From Variovorax sp. (GTDB taxonomy: Bacteria; Pseudomonadota; Gammaproteobacteria; Burkholderiales; Burkholderiaceae_C), in assembly GCA_028292145.1 (NCBI GenBank), contig JAQGMX010000451.1:1-5802 (forward strand): 5,802 bases of DNA, read 5' to 3'. Under the pieces are notes generated by a model. The model did no database searches. It was not told the origin of the DNA and was given only the letters and a program-made list of their open reading frames with translations. Below, in pieces: positions 1 through 5,802 of this stretch. The translations under genes were made by a program, and so were the position numbers. The first letter of the stretch is position 1, and each line of letters opens with the position of its first letter.

Positions 1-1824
1 ACCCAGTATGTCAATGACACGCCAGTCGCCACTGAATCAGGCGGCGCTCCGTCGGGATTCGTCGAAGCGGTCAAGGCCGGCGCCTCGGCGCTTGACTTGA
101 ACGGCCTCGCCTACGCCGACGCGAGTATTCGCCGGTACGGCGCTACGACTGCGTATCCAGCGGGCACGGCCACGGTGCAGGATTTCGCTCAGCTCGGCGT
201 GTTCAACCAGGCACAGCTGTCACAGCTCGCCACCATGGCCCCCAACGATCTCGGTCAGCTGTACAAGCTCGCAGCGCAGAACGTCGAAGCTGTAATTCGC
301 ACTGCGACGGTGACGAACGCGATCAATACTGCCGCATCGCCCACACCAGCACCCGCTGCATCGCCAGTGCCGAACCCGGCCGCGGGCCCGGCGACGGGCA
401 CCTCACAAGCTCAAGCCGTGCCCACAGCGGCGACACCGGCGATGGCCATCGAACAGCAATGGGAGCCAACTATCGTCGCTGCGTTTCGCGCAGCCGGCGC
501 AAACGACGCCACGATTACGACTCAGCTGACCGACGCTGTCGCGAAAGGGGTCGATGACGCGGGCTATAAGCAGCTTCTCGAATATCTGAAGACTCCGCAG
601 GCGAAGGCCGATATTGCGGCATCCCAAGCGCCTCAGTCTGCGAACACCGACACTCCTGGTGCCGAGAACCGGCCCGACCCAACTCCAGGTGGCCCACCTG
701 CGTGGAGCGACGCATGGGCTGACAAGCTCCGCGCGGCTCTCGTCGCTGCGGGCGCATCAGGTCCGTCGCTCGTCGCAACGATGCGGCAGCTCGAGGAAAG
801 TAAGCCGAACGAAGCACAGCTCACTGCGGCACTCGCCCAACTGAAGTCGCCGGAAATCAAGAAGTCGATGAAAGAGCTGAACACGTTACAGGCGGGCCAA
901 GGCCGAGAAGTCACTAAGGCAATGGCACAGCAGGCGGCGATCGGCCTGCTCACATCAGGCGCGGTTGGCGGTGTTGCGATCGCGCGCGGTCGCGCGAATT
1001 TGGCGCGCCAACTCGAAGCCCTATCCAACACGACCAAAGACCCGAAGACGCTGGCTGCGGTGCGCGAAGTGTCTGCTGCCAAAGCGAATGTCGTCGGCGT
1101 TTCGAAAGCCGGAGCCGGGGCGCAACTGGCGACCAAAGAAGCATTGCTCGCCCGCGCCAGCGAACTGCGCGCCGCAGGCAACTCGGTAGACGCCAAGGCG
1201 ATGACCAAAGCTGCAAGCATGCTGACCGCCGGCGAGCGTATGACCTGGAAACAGGCACTCAAGGCCGGCGTCACCCTTCGAACGCCGGAGATGGATGCGA
1301 AGGCTGCCGCGAAGTCCGCCGAACGCGCCGCCGCGACGACCGCCACAAAAGCAGCTACGGGCGGCGGCGAGGCGGCAGGAGCGGCAGCCACCGCGACCAA
1401 GGGTGCGGCGAAAGCGGCGGCGTCTGCCGCCGTCGGCGATGCTGCGAAGGGAGCGGCGGCGTTTTCCAAAGCCGCCAGCGGTTTTGGGCGTATTGCATTG
1501 AAAGCACTCGGCCCGGTCGCATTGACGGCACAGGCGGGCCTGGGAGCGTGGGAAGTACACAAGACAATCGATGCAGAAGGCGGCTTCAAAAAAGAGAGCG
1601 CTAAAAAGACAGGCGAGGTTGCTGGTCAAACTGCCGGCGGCGTCATCGGCATGACGATCGGAAGCGCGCTGGGCAGCCTCCTGCCAACCGGCATCACAAC
1701 TGCTCTCGGCGGATTCGCCGGTATGGCAGTCGGCAGCTGGGTCGGCGGTCTGCTAGGCCAAGGGGCAGGCGGCGGTATCTACGACGCGATGCACGGCGCC
1801 GATCACGTCAAGAAGAAGAAATAG
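1..1824 (+). CDS. Large Ala/Gly-rich protein with C-terminal glycine-zipper hairpin, possibly tape-measure-like virion protein (5' end outside window)
   Basis: The frame is open from base 1 to a TAG at 1822-1824, giving 607 visible residues. The TTG at 97 is only an internal leucine codon, so the true start lies upstream of the window. Order, numbered from the first visible codon: a mixed N-terminal part; a Pro/Ala-rich linker (about 111-147); a helical module (154-205); a second Pro-rich linker (206-234); a second copy of the module (239-290); a hydrophobic segment (about 311-330); a mixed helical part; an Ala/Lys/Gly-rich stretch (about 433-492); a hydrophobic segment (about 496-517); a glycine-zipper hairpin (538-590); and a KKKK tail. 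No catalytic motif is visible. Tape-measure and DNA-ejection proteins of tailed phages often combine long helical parts with Gly-rich hydrophobic C-terminal ends, so that role is inferred. A membrane-inserting effector or other Gly-zipper membrane protein is an alternative. The gene converges on the repeat-protein gene to its right. Confidence 0.9.
   Translation, partial: TQYVNDTPVATESGGAPSGFVEAVKAGASALDLNGLAYADASIRRYGATTAYPAGTATVQDFAQLGVFNQAQLSQLATMAPNDLGQLYKLAAQNVEAVIRTATVTNAINTAASPTPAPAASPVPNPAAGPATGTSQAQAVPTAATPAMAIEQQWEPTIVAAFRAAGANDATITTQLTDAVAKGVDDAGYKQLLEYLKTPQAKADIAASQAPQSANTDTPGAENRPDPTPGGPPAWSDAWADKLRAALVAAGASGPSLVATMRQLEESKPNEAQLTAALAQLKSPEIKKSMKELNTLQAGQGREVTKAMAQQAAIGLLTSGAVGGVAIARGRANLARQLEALSNTTKDPKTLAAVREVSAAKANVVGVSKAGAGAQLATKEALLARASELRAAGNSVDAKAMTKAASMLTAGERMTWKQALKAGVTLRTPEMDAKAAAKSAERAAATTATKAATGGGEAAGAAATATKGAAKAAASAAVGDAAKGAAAFSKAASGFGRIALKALGPVALTAQAGLGAWEVHKTIDAEGGFKKESAKKTGEVAGQTAGGVIGMTIGSALGSLLPTGITTALGGFAGMAVGSWVGGLLGQGAGGGIYDAMHGADHVKKKK
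460..870 (+). repeat. Duplicated ~52-residue helical module within the left-hand gene
   Basis: Two protein segments encoded by 460-615 and 715-870 align without gaps at an offset of 85 residues. Both start with Trp, share an AA..AAGA core ten residues or so later, and end with an L.xLK(T/S)P motif followed by a conserved Lys three residues on. I count 13 identical positions out of 52, with many hydrophobic matches in addition. The copies are separated by a Pro/Gly-rich linker (616-702), and a similar linker precedes the first copy. The pattern looks like a small helical bundle repeated on flexible linkers. The duplication is old at protein level and no long DNA identity is apparent. The family is not recognised. 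Confidence 0.65.
1612..1770 (+). other. Paired glycine-zipper transmembrane hairpin (protein region)
   Basis: The encoded protein has two runs of six glycines spaced exactly four residues apart. The first run covers codons 1612-1674 (GEVAG, then G at every fourth residue up to GSALG). The second covers codons 1708-1770 (GGFAG onward). The residues between the glycines are mostly Ala, Val, Ile, Leu, Met and Thr. A short LLPTG turn separates the two helices, giving a helical hairpin with a 32-residue period. GxxxG zippers are established helix-packing motifs in membranes. Tight packing of the two helices, or oligomerisation into a pore, is inferred. Confidence 0.7.
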
Positions 1825-1831
1825 TCACCCA

Positions 1832-1880
1832 ACGATGAGAGGGAGCCAGTCGCATCTCGCGTCTGACTCCCTCTCTTCGT
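1832..1880. terminator. Intergenic hairpin between convergent genes, likely bidirectional terminator
   Basis: Left arm 1832-1849 and right arm 1863-1880 pair over 18 positions with two mismatches (1836/1876 and 1846/1866). Past one further mismatch the stem continues with CGC/GCG (1851-1853 with 1859-1861), leaving a five-base loop ATCTC. The core GAGAGGGAG/CTCCCTCTC is perfect. It starts 8 bases after the left gene's stop and ends 16 bases before the stop of the opposing gene, filling most of the 72-base gap. Neither side has a clean T tract: the + side continues AACGTGTAG, and the - side reads TGGGTGACTATTTCTTC. It is therefore a non-canonical terminator, or a 3'-end-protecting hairpin shared by both transcripts. 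Confidence 0.7.
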
Positions 1881-1896
1881 AACGTGTAGTGCGTTC

Positions 1897-3303
1897 TTAT
1901 GCCGTCGTGGTGCTCGTGCTCGACGTCGTCGCTGGCGCGACTGACGTAGCAACCGCGGTCTCGGTCTTCACCGGAACTGCCGCCGTGGATGCGGCAGGCA
2001 CAGCCGCAGCCTGAACCGGCACGGCAACCTGGGTCGCAATCTGCGCCGGTATCTCTACCTTTGCGGGCGCGGCGACTGCAATGGGCGCCGCTTCGATCTT
2101 GACTGGGACCGGAATCGGTGCGCCGGAAACGCCGTCGACTTGTGACGGAAGCTTCTGGGGAGCCTGCGCCGGATAGCCTTCGCCATACACGCCGCCGACC
2201 TGTGTCGGAAGCTTCTGGGGAGCCTGCGCAGGGTAGCCACCGCCGTACAGAGCGCCGACTTCGGTCGGCTCGGCGAGCCGGTCGATGGCCCGAGCCGCAG
2301 CGTCGGCATGTGCTGCCGCCGCTACCGCTTGCCCCGGGGGCTGGGTCTTGATACCGCCGCCAGCAGCGTCAATCTGGGCAGGGAACTTCGGCGGTGCCTG
2401 AACCGGGAAGCCGCCGCCGTACACACTGCCGACCTGCGTCGCGGTCTTCTGCGGAGCCTGTGCGGGGAAGCCGCCGCCGTACACGCTGCCGACCTGCGTC
2501 GCGGTCTTCTGTGGAGCTTGAGCCGGAAAGCCATCCCCATTCGCACTTCCGACCTGCGTCGCCGGCTTCTGAGGAGCCTGCTGCACTGGCGCAGAACCGT
2601 CGCCATTCGCCGCGCCTACCTGGGCCGGAACCTTCCCTGGTGCGACCGGGATGGTGCTCGTCTGCGCAGGTGCCTGCGTTGCTGCGCCGCCGTTCGCGGC
2701 AGCGACTGCCGTAATCTTGCCAGGCGCTACCTGTTGCACGACGCCGCCGCCCGTTGCGGCACCAACTTGATTCGGGAACTGTGCGGGAAGTTGCGTCGGG
2801 AGCTGTGTCGGCCGCTGCCCCTTGCCCTTGCCGATGCCGCCGCTCTTTCGCTTGCGGCCGATGCCGGGTCCGTCGACGCCACCTACCGCAGTCTGTGCCG
2901 GATTCTTGCCGGGTGCGACCTGCGTGACCGACCCACCGCCGTTTGCGCTGTCAACTGCCGTATCACCCTTGATCGGGGGCGGACCCGACGGGCCCTTCTC
3001 CGGAGGTCCGGCCGGCTCTTTCTGGGGCGGACCCTGCAGAATGCCTCCACCGCCGTTCGCATCGTCGGCGCCACCTTTGCCACCCTTGCCACCCTTGCCA
3101 TTCATCAGCGCGGTGAGGCCTGCGATTGCCTGCGAAAGAAGTGAAAGTGCCGACTGGAGATTCGAATCGCCAGCCGCGCCGCCGCCCTGCACCGGGCTGG
3201 GCGGAACGGCTGCTCCGCCGTTTTCTCCCAGCACCGCGGTCTTCCCAGGAGGTGTTTGGGCGATTGCCGGAATTGCTGCGCTTACGCCACCCATGCCACA
3301 CAT
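1897..3303 (-). CDS. Low-complexity Ala/Gly/Pro/Gln repeat protein of unknown function
   Basis: A 468-residue protein with start ATG at 3301-3303 and stop TAA at 1897-1899. An in-frame TGA at 3316-3318 excludes an earlier start, and GAGG at 3309-3312 lies five bases before the ATG. The N-terminus (MCGMGG) is not a clear signal peptide. Residues about 47-68 form a probable amphipathic helix (LQSALSLLSQAIAGLTALM), followed by GKGGKGGKGG and Gly/Pro-rich sequence. A basic patch (IGRKRKSGG, about 148-156) follows. Degenerate ~20-residue units with core QVGxxxGGGxPxQAPQK fill much of the rest and are clearest at 225-306 and 345-402. An Ala-rich helix (about 326-344) interrupts them. The tail carries three copies of a (V/A)P(V/A)K(I/V/T)E motif and ends in Thr/Ser. 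The protein is probably disordered; no enzyme motif or known family is recognised. The VAPGK and VGxxxGGG units faintly recall elastin-like sequences. It lies 190 bases downstream of dnaE in the same direction, so co-transcription is possible. A virion, adhesion or scaffold role is only speculation. Confidence 0.85.
   Translation of the reverse strand: MCGMGGVSAAIPAIAQTPPGKTAVLGENGGAAVPPSPVQGGGAAGDSNLQSALSLLSQAIAGLTALMNGKGGKGGKGGADDANGGGGILQGPPQKEPAGPPEKGPSGPPPIKGDTAVDSANGGGSVTQVAPGKNPAQTAVGGVDGPGIGRKRKSGGIGKGKGQRPTQLPTQLPAQFPNQVGAATGGGVVQQVAPGKITAVAAANGGAATQAPAQTSTIPVAPGKVPAQVGAANGDGSAPVQQAPQKPATQVGSANGDGFPAQAPQKTATQVGSVYGGGFPAQAPQKTATQVGSVYGGGFPVQAPPKFPAQIDAAGGGIKTQPPGQAVAAAAHADAAARAIDRLAEPTEVGALYGGGYPAQAPQKLPTQVGGVYGEGYPAQAPQKLPSQVDGVSGAPIPVPVKIEAAPIAVAAPAKVEIPAQIATQVAVPVQAAAVPAASTAAVPVKTETAVATSVAPATTSSTSTTTA
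2098..2271 (-). repeat. Second block of the same coding repeat
   Basis: Units at 2212-2271 and 2152-2211 encode xxTEVGALYGGGYPAQAPQK and LPTQVGGVYGEGYPAQAPQK. A shortened, diverged unit at 2098-2151 begins LPSQVDGVSG and ends VPVK. This block is separated from the main one by a Pro/Gly segment and an Ala-rich helix. Phe is replaced by Tyr before the conserved Pro, an aromatic-for-aromatic exchange that suggests the position matters. More diverged relatives of the unit (NGGG followed by QxAPGK) occur nearer the N-terminus, encoded at roughly 2700-2960. Confidence 0.85.
2386..2631 (-). repeat. Tandem array of ~60-bp coding repeats, main block
   Basis: Four adjacent units occupy 2566-2631 (66 bp), 2506-2565, 2446-2505 and 2386-2445 (60 bp each). 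They encode variants of xATQVGSxxGxGFPAQAPQK. The units at 2446-2505 and 2386-2445 match at 54 of 60 bases. Units 2446-2505 and 2506-2565 differ by eight synonymous codon changes and four amino-acid changes, so the protein sequence has been held more tightly than the DNA. Tandem duplication followed by drift explains the pattern. Confidence 0.9.
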
Positions 3304-3312
3304 AATGTCCTC
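3304..3312 (-). promoter_or_regulatory. Ribosome binding site of the repeat-protein gene
   Basis: On the minus strand the sequence GAGGACATT directly precedes the ATG at 3303. GAGG is five bases from the start codon, a normal Shine-Dalgarno distance, and it supports this ATG over the in-frame ATG three codons later. Confidence 0.7.
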
Positions 3313-3455
3313 GTCTCATAGCCGTCCATGGCGATGAGCTGCGGGTGCTGTAATCGACGCGGTCCAATGCGATCGGTGCACTTACCAAGCGGCTCATCTG
3401 TCCTGCAACCAGAGAAACACAGCTTTCAGAAGCGCACAAGAGCCGGATAAGCAAT

Positions 3456-3482
3456 CGACAGCATTCAACTGGTGCACTGTCG
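3456..3482 (-). terminator. Weak hairpin just downstream of dnaE
   Basis: CGACAG (3456-3461) and CTGTCG (3477-3482) form a perfect six-base stem, which two G-U pairs could extend in RNA, around a 15-base interval. It begins 12 bases beyond the dnaE stop codon. The minus-strand sequence after it (ATTGCTTATCC) has no U tract, so it may be a weak terminator, an attenuating structure, or chance. The rest of the 190-base spacer (3304-3494) shows no convincing -35/-10 pair and no RNA gene. Confidence 0.25.
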
Positions 3483-3494
3483 GCGAACCACCAA

Positions 3495-5802
3495 CTACGT
3501 AAGCGCTGCCGGCCCCAGCAGTTCACGTAATTCAGCGCGTAGGCCGGGCTCGATTTTGACCCGCCACTCGGCACCGAGTTGCATGATCTGCTCTCCTTCA
3601 GCCGTCTGCACGCGAAAAGTCACGTCGGCCGTGCCCGGATAATTGCGCAAAATGCGTTGTAGCTGGCTCATCGTCTCGGCGTCTTGAAAGGTCTTTGACG
3701 GAGCGCGTACGGTCACGGCGTGCAGCTCGGGCGCCTCCTCGAGGGTCGACACGGTCTCCGCCATCAGATCCACTGAACCATCTTTGGCTTCGAGCCGCGC
3801 ATCGAGAATGATGACGCGCCGGTCACCCTGCAGCTTCTCGCGCACCTGTTCGAACACGGCGGGGAACACGACCACGCGAATCGTCTGCCCGTCGGTGCCT
3901 TCGAGCACGAAGAACGCCATGGGCTGGCCCTTCTTCGTAACCAGCGAACGGTATTCGGTGACGATGCCGCCGACCTTGACCTTGTGTCGCTTGTCGTCGC
4001 GCTGCCCGCCTTTTCCGCGCTCCTCCTTGGGCGGCACCCAACCATCCTCTTGCATGCGGCGATTGAACTCCTCGCCCAGCGAGATCACGTCGCCGATCGA
4101 GTCGACCGTGCGGGCGTCGATCGCCTCACGCCATTGGTCGATCGGGTGACCCGACATGTACAGACCGGTCGCTTCTTTTTCGAAATCCAGTTTTTCGAGG
4201 AGCTGCCATTCGACTCGCGGCACCGGGGGGTGTTCGATGCCCGCGACGCTCGGCTCGTCGCCGTCGTCTCCTCCACCATTGGCCATGAGGTCGCCGAATA
4301 GGTCGAATTGCCCGCTCGCAGCGTCGCGCTGTGCGTTCGCACCGAGACTCATCGCGTTGGCGATGACCTCGAATTGCCCCATACGCGTGTCGCCCGTGCA
4401 ATCGAACGCCCCGGCCTTGACGAGCGCCTCCACGACTCGCTTGTTCGCGTGCTCTTTCGAGACGCGTCCACAGAAATCGTAGATCGAGTCGAAGGGCCGC
4501 TCCGCGCGCGCGCTGAGTATCTCGTCGATCGCCGCATGCCCGACGCCCTTGACGGCCGATAGCCCGAATCGCACCGCCCCATCTGGCATTACCCGGAAGT
4601 CGTGTACCGACTCGTTGACGTCTGGCGGCAGCACGTTGATGCCCATCTTCTGCGCCGACGCGACGAAGTACGGGACCTTGTCTTTGGTATGCATGACGGT
4701 CGAGATGAGCGCCGCCATGTACTCCGACGGATGATGCGCTTTCAGCCAGGCGGTCTGATACGCGATGAGGCCGTAGCACGCCGCGTGGCTCTTGTTGAAC
4801 GAGTAGTCGCCTGCCTTCTCGGCGTCTTCCCACAAGCCTGCGGCGACTTTCTTGTCGACCCCGTTCTTCGCACAGCCGTCGAGAAACATCGGCTTGACCT
4901 TGTCGAGCACGGGGCGGAGCTTTTTGGCGATGCCCTTGCGAAGCTCGTCGGCCTGGCCGGGCGTGAAGTTCGCCAGCACGCGCGCGATGATCATGTACTG
5001 CTCTTGGTAGCACGTGATGCCGTAGGTGTCGGCGAGAATCGGCTCGAGACGCGGGTCGGCGTACTTGATGTTCTCGGGATGTCGCTTGTTTGCAGCGAAG
5101 GTCGGGATGTACTCCATCGGGCCGGGGCGATAGAGCGCGACAAGGGCGATGATGTCTTCGAAACGGGTCGGCTTGACCTGTCGAGCAGCCGCCTGCATGC
5201 CTTCAGATTCGAGCTGGAAGACGCCGGTCGTGTCGCCGCGCGCGATCATCTCGAACGTCGCGGGGTCGTCGAGCGGGATGCCGCCGATGTCGAGTTCGAT
5301 GCCTTTGCTGTCTTTGACGAACTGCTTGACCTTCTTGAGCACGTCGAGGTTGCGTAGCCCGAGCACGTCCATTTTGAGCAGCCCGAGCGCTTCGACGTCG
5401 GCCTGCTCGTACTGCGTCACGATCTGGTCGCCGTGATCACCGGCACGCAGCGGCACGATGTCGGTGAGCGGGCGGTCGGAGATCACGACGGCCGCGGCGT
5501 GAATGCCCGAGTTGCGCACCATGCCCTCGAGCGGCATCGCCATGTCGACCACCGAGCGCACCGTCGCGTCAGAGTCGTAGGCCTTACGCAGATCCATGCC
5601 CTCGCGCATGTTCTTCTCAAAGCTTTGCCCTGGCCCATCGGGAATCAACTTCGATGTCATCTCGCCGATCGACACCGGGTAATCCATCACGCGCGCGGCG
5701 TCTTTGATCGCCGCCTTCGGCTGCAGACGACCGAACGTCGCGATCTGCGCAACCCGGTCGGCTCCGTACTTCTGCGTGAGGTAGCGAATGCACGCCTCTC
5801 GA
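3495..5802 (-). CDS. dnaE: DNA polymerase III alpha subunit, DnaE1 type (N-terminal part outside window)
   Basis: This is the catalytic subunit of the bacterial replicative polymerase (family C), which extends DNA from primers at the fork. The frame is open from the right edge (first full codon 5799-5801) to TAG at 3495-3497, giving 768 residues. The GTG at 5690 is internal. The visible part begins in the palm (KYGADRVAQIATFG), just after where the first two catalytic Asp residues should lie, so those and the PHP domain are outside. Numbered from the first full codon: the third catalytic Asp is D145 in KMDVLGLR (codon 5367-5369), matching E. coli D555; VFQLES and ALYRPGPM follow; the conserved fingers block FNKSHAACYGLIAYQTAWLKA is at about 335-355; a helix-hairpin-helix region at about 412-467; a clamp-binding motif QFDLF at 498-502; an OB fold at about 607-687; and a C-terminal domain ending LLGPAALT. 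The GLRNLDVL wording, the clamp motif and the C-terminal domain favour replicative DnaE1 over error-prone DnaE2/ImuC. The frame is intact throughout. Full length should be near 1,180 residues. Confidence 0.97.
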   Translation of the reverse strand, partial: REACIRYLTQKYGADRVAQIATFGRLQPKAAIKDAARVMDYPVSIGEMTSKLIPDGPGQSFEKNMREGMDLRKAYDSDATVRSVVDMAMPLEGMVRNSGIHAAAVVISDRPLTDIVPLRAGDHGDQIVTQYEQADVEALGLLKMDVLGLRNLDVLKKVKQFVKDSKGIELDIGGIPLDDPATFEMIARGDTTGVFQLESEGMQAAARQVKPTRFEDIIALVALYRPGPMEYIPTFAANKRHPENIKYADPRLEPILADTYGITCYQEQYMIIARVLANFTPGQADELRKGIAKKLRPVLDKVKPMFLDGCAKNGVDKKVAAGLWEDAEKAGDYSFNKSHAACYGLIAYQTAWLKAHHPSEYMAALISTVMHTKDKVPYFVASAQKMGINVLPPDVNESVHDFRVMPDGAVRFGLSAVKGVGHAAIDEILSARAERPFDSIYDFCGRVSKEHANKRVVEALVKAGAFDCTGDTRMGQFEVIANAMSLGANAQRDAASGQFDLFGDLMANGGGDDGDEPSVAGIEHPPVPRVEWQLLEKLDFEKEATGLYMSGHPIDQWREAIDARTVDSIGDVISLGEEFNRRMQEDGWVPPKEERGKGGQRDDKRHKVKVGGIVTEYRSLVTKKGQPMAFFVLEGTDGQTIRVVVFPAVFEQVREKLQGDRRVIILDARLEAKDGSVDLMAETVSTLEEAPELHAVTVRAPSKTFQDAETMSQLQRILRNYPGTADVTFRVQTAEGEQIMQLGAEWRVKIEPGLRAELRELLGPAALT
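4296..4310 (-). other. Predicted beta-clamp-binding motif QFDLF in DnaE
   Basis: Codons 4310 down to 4296 read Gln-Phe-Asp-Leu-Phe, directly after the helix-hairpin-helix region. Its place corresponds to the internal clamp-binding pentapeptide of E. coli alpha (QADMF), and it fits the general QxxLF pattern for sliding-clamp partners. It implies that the polymerase works with a beta clamp, of its own or from the host. Confidence 0.8.

Noticed and set aside
1000..1011. Twelve-base palindrome TTGGCGCGCCAA
   Set aside because: It sits inside coding sequence in a run of CG-rich codons, with no second copy or regulatory context.
633..1589. Long minus-strand open frame (318 codons) inside the left-hand gene
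   Set aside because: It is an Ala-rich antisense shadow of a GC-rich gene. The plus frame is open from base 1 and carries ordered features such as the duplicated module and the glycine zippers.
2308..3144. Long plus-strand open frame (278 codons) opposite the repeat protein
   Set aside because: It is Arg/Leu/Cys-rich, its periodicity only mirrors the minus-strand repeats, and synonymous changes between units favour the minus frame.
3425..3465. Possible short leader peptide (12 codons from an ATG on the minus strand)
   Set aside because: It has no Shine-Dalgarno site, no run of regulatory codons and no paired attenuator structure.
3375..3478. Direct repeat GGTGCACT (3375-3382 and 3471-3478) in the spacer as a possible operator pair
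   Set aside because: Two copies of an eight-base word in about 190 bases of GC-rich DNA are plausible by chance, and no promoter lies next to either copy.
2963..3574. Minus-strand frame of 203 codons crossing the spacer between dnaE and the repeat-protein gene
   Set aside because: It overlaps the end of dnaE and the start of the repeat protein in another frame. Its Trp/Arg/Gly-rich sequence is a frame-shifted reading of the Gly/Lys repeats.

Overview
The window is GC-rich and holds three protein-coding genes, two of them cut by its edges. No RNA gene, insertion sequence, CRISPR array or attachment site was seen. The one securely identified gene, on the right, is a bacterial-type DNA polymerase III alpha subunit (dnaE). 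Its wording, for example the LLKMDVLGLRNLDVL stretch and the FNKSHAACYGLIAYQTAWLKA block, reads from memory most like actinobacterial (Thermoleophilia-type) DnaE1. Its neighbours are not housekeeping genes: one long Ala/Gly-rich protein with a glycine-zipper membrane hairpin, and one long disordered repeat protein. This mix fits a large tailed phage or prophage carrying its own replicative polymerase, or an accessory region of a GC-rich bacterium. The sequence alone does not settle which.

Layout: positions 1-1824 (+ strand) are the 3' part of a large gene that begins outside the window. It has two copies of a ~52-residue helical module in Pro/Ala-rich linkers, an Ala/Lys-rich stretch, and a C-terminal hairpin of two six-glycine GxxxG zippers, and it ends in a lysine tail. 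This is the architecture of tape-measure-like or membrane-penetrating virion proteins, but no family is recognised with confidence. A strong imperfect hairpin (1832-1880) fills the 72-base gap to the next gene, which converges on it, and probably terminates transcription from one or both sides.

Positions 1897-3303 (- strand) encode a 468-residue, largely disordered Ala/Gly/Pro/Gln protein built from a degenerate ~20-residue repeat (consensus roughly TQVGxxxGGGxPxQAPQK). Short predicted helices and a Thr/Ser-rich tail complete it. Synonymous differences between adjacent repeat copies show that this frame is selected as protein. A 190-base spacer (3304-3494) with a good Shine-Dalgarno site, but no convincing promoter, separates it from dnaE (3495 to the right edge, - strand). 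dnaE and the repeat protein point the same way and may share a transcript. The left-hand gene converges on them.

The most notable material is the uncharacterised repeat protein behind a replicative polymerase, and the paired glycine zippers with the duplicated module in the left-hand gene. No recognisable defence system or other complete multi-gene system is visible.
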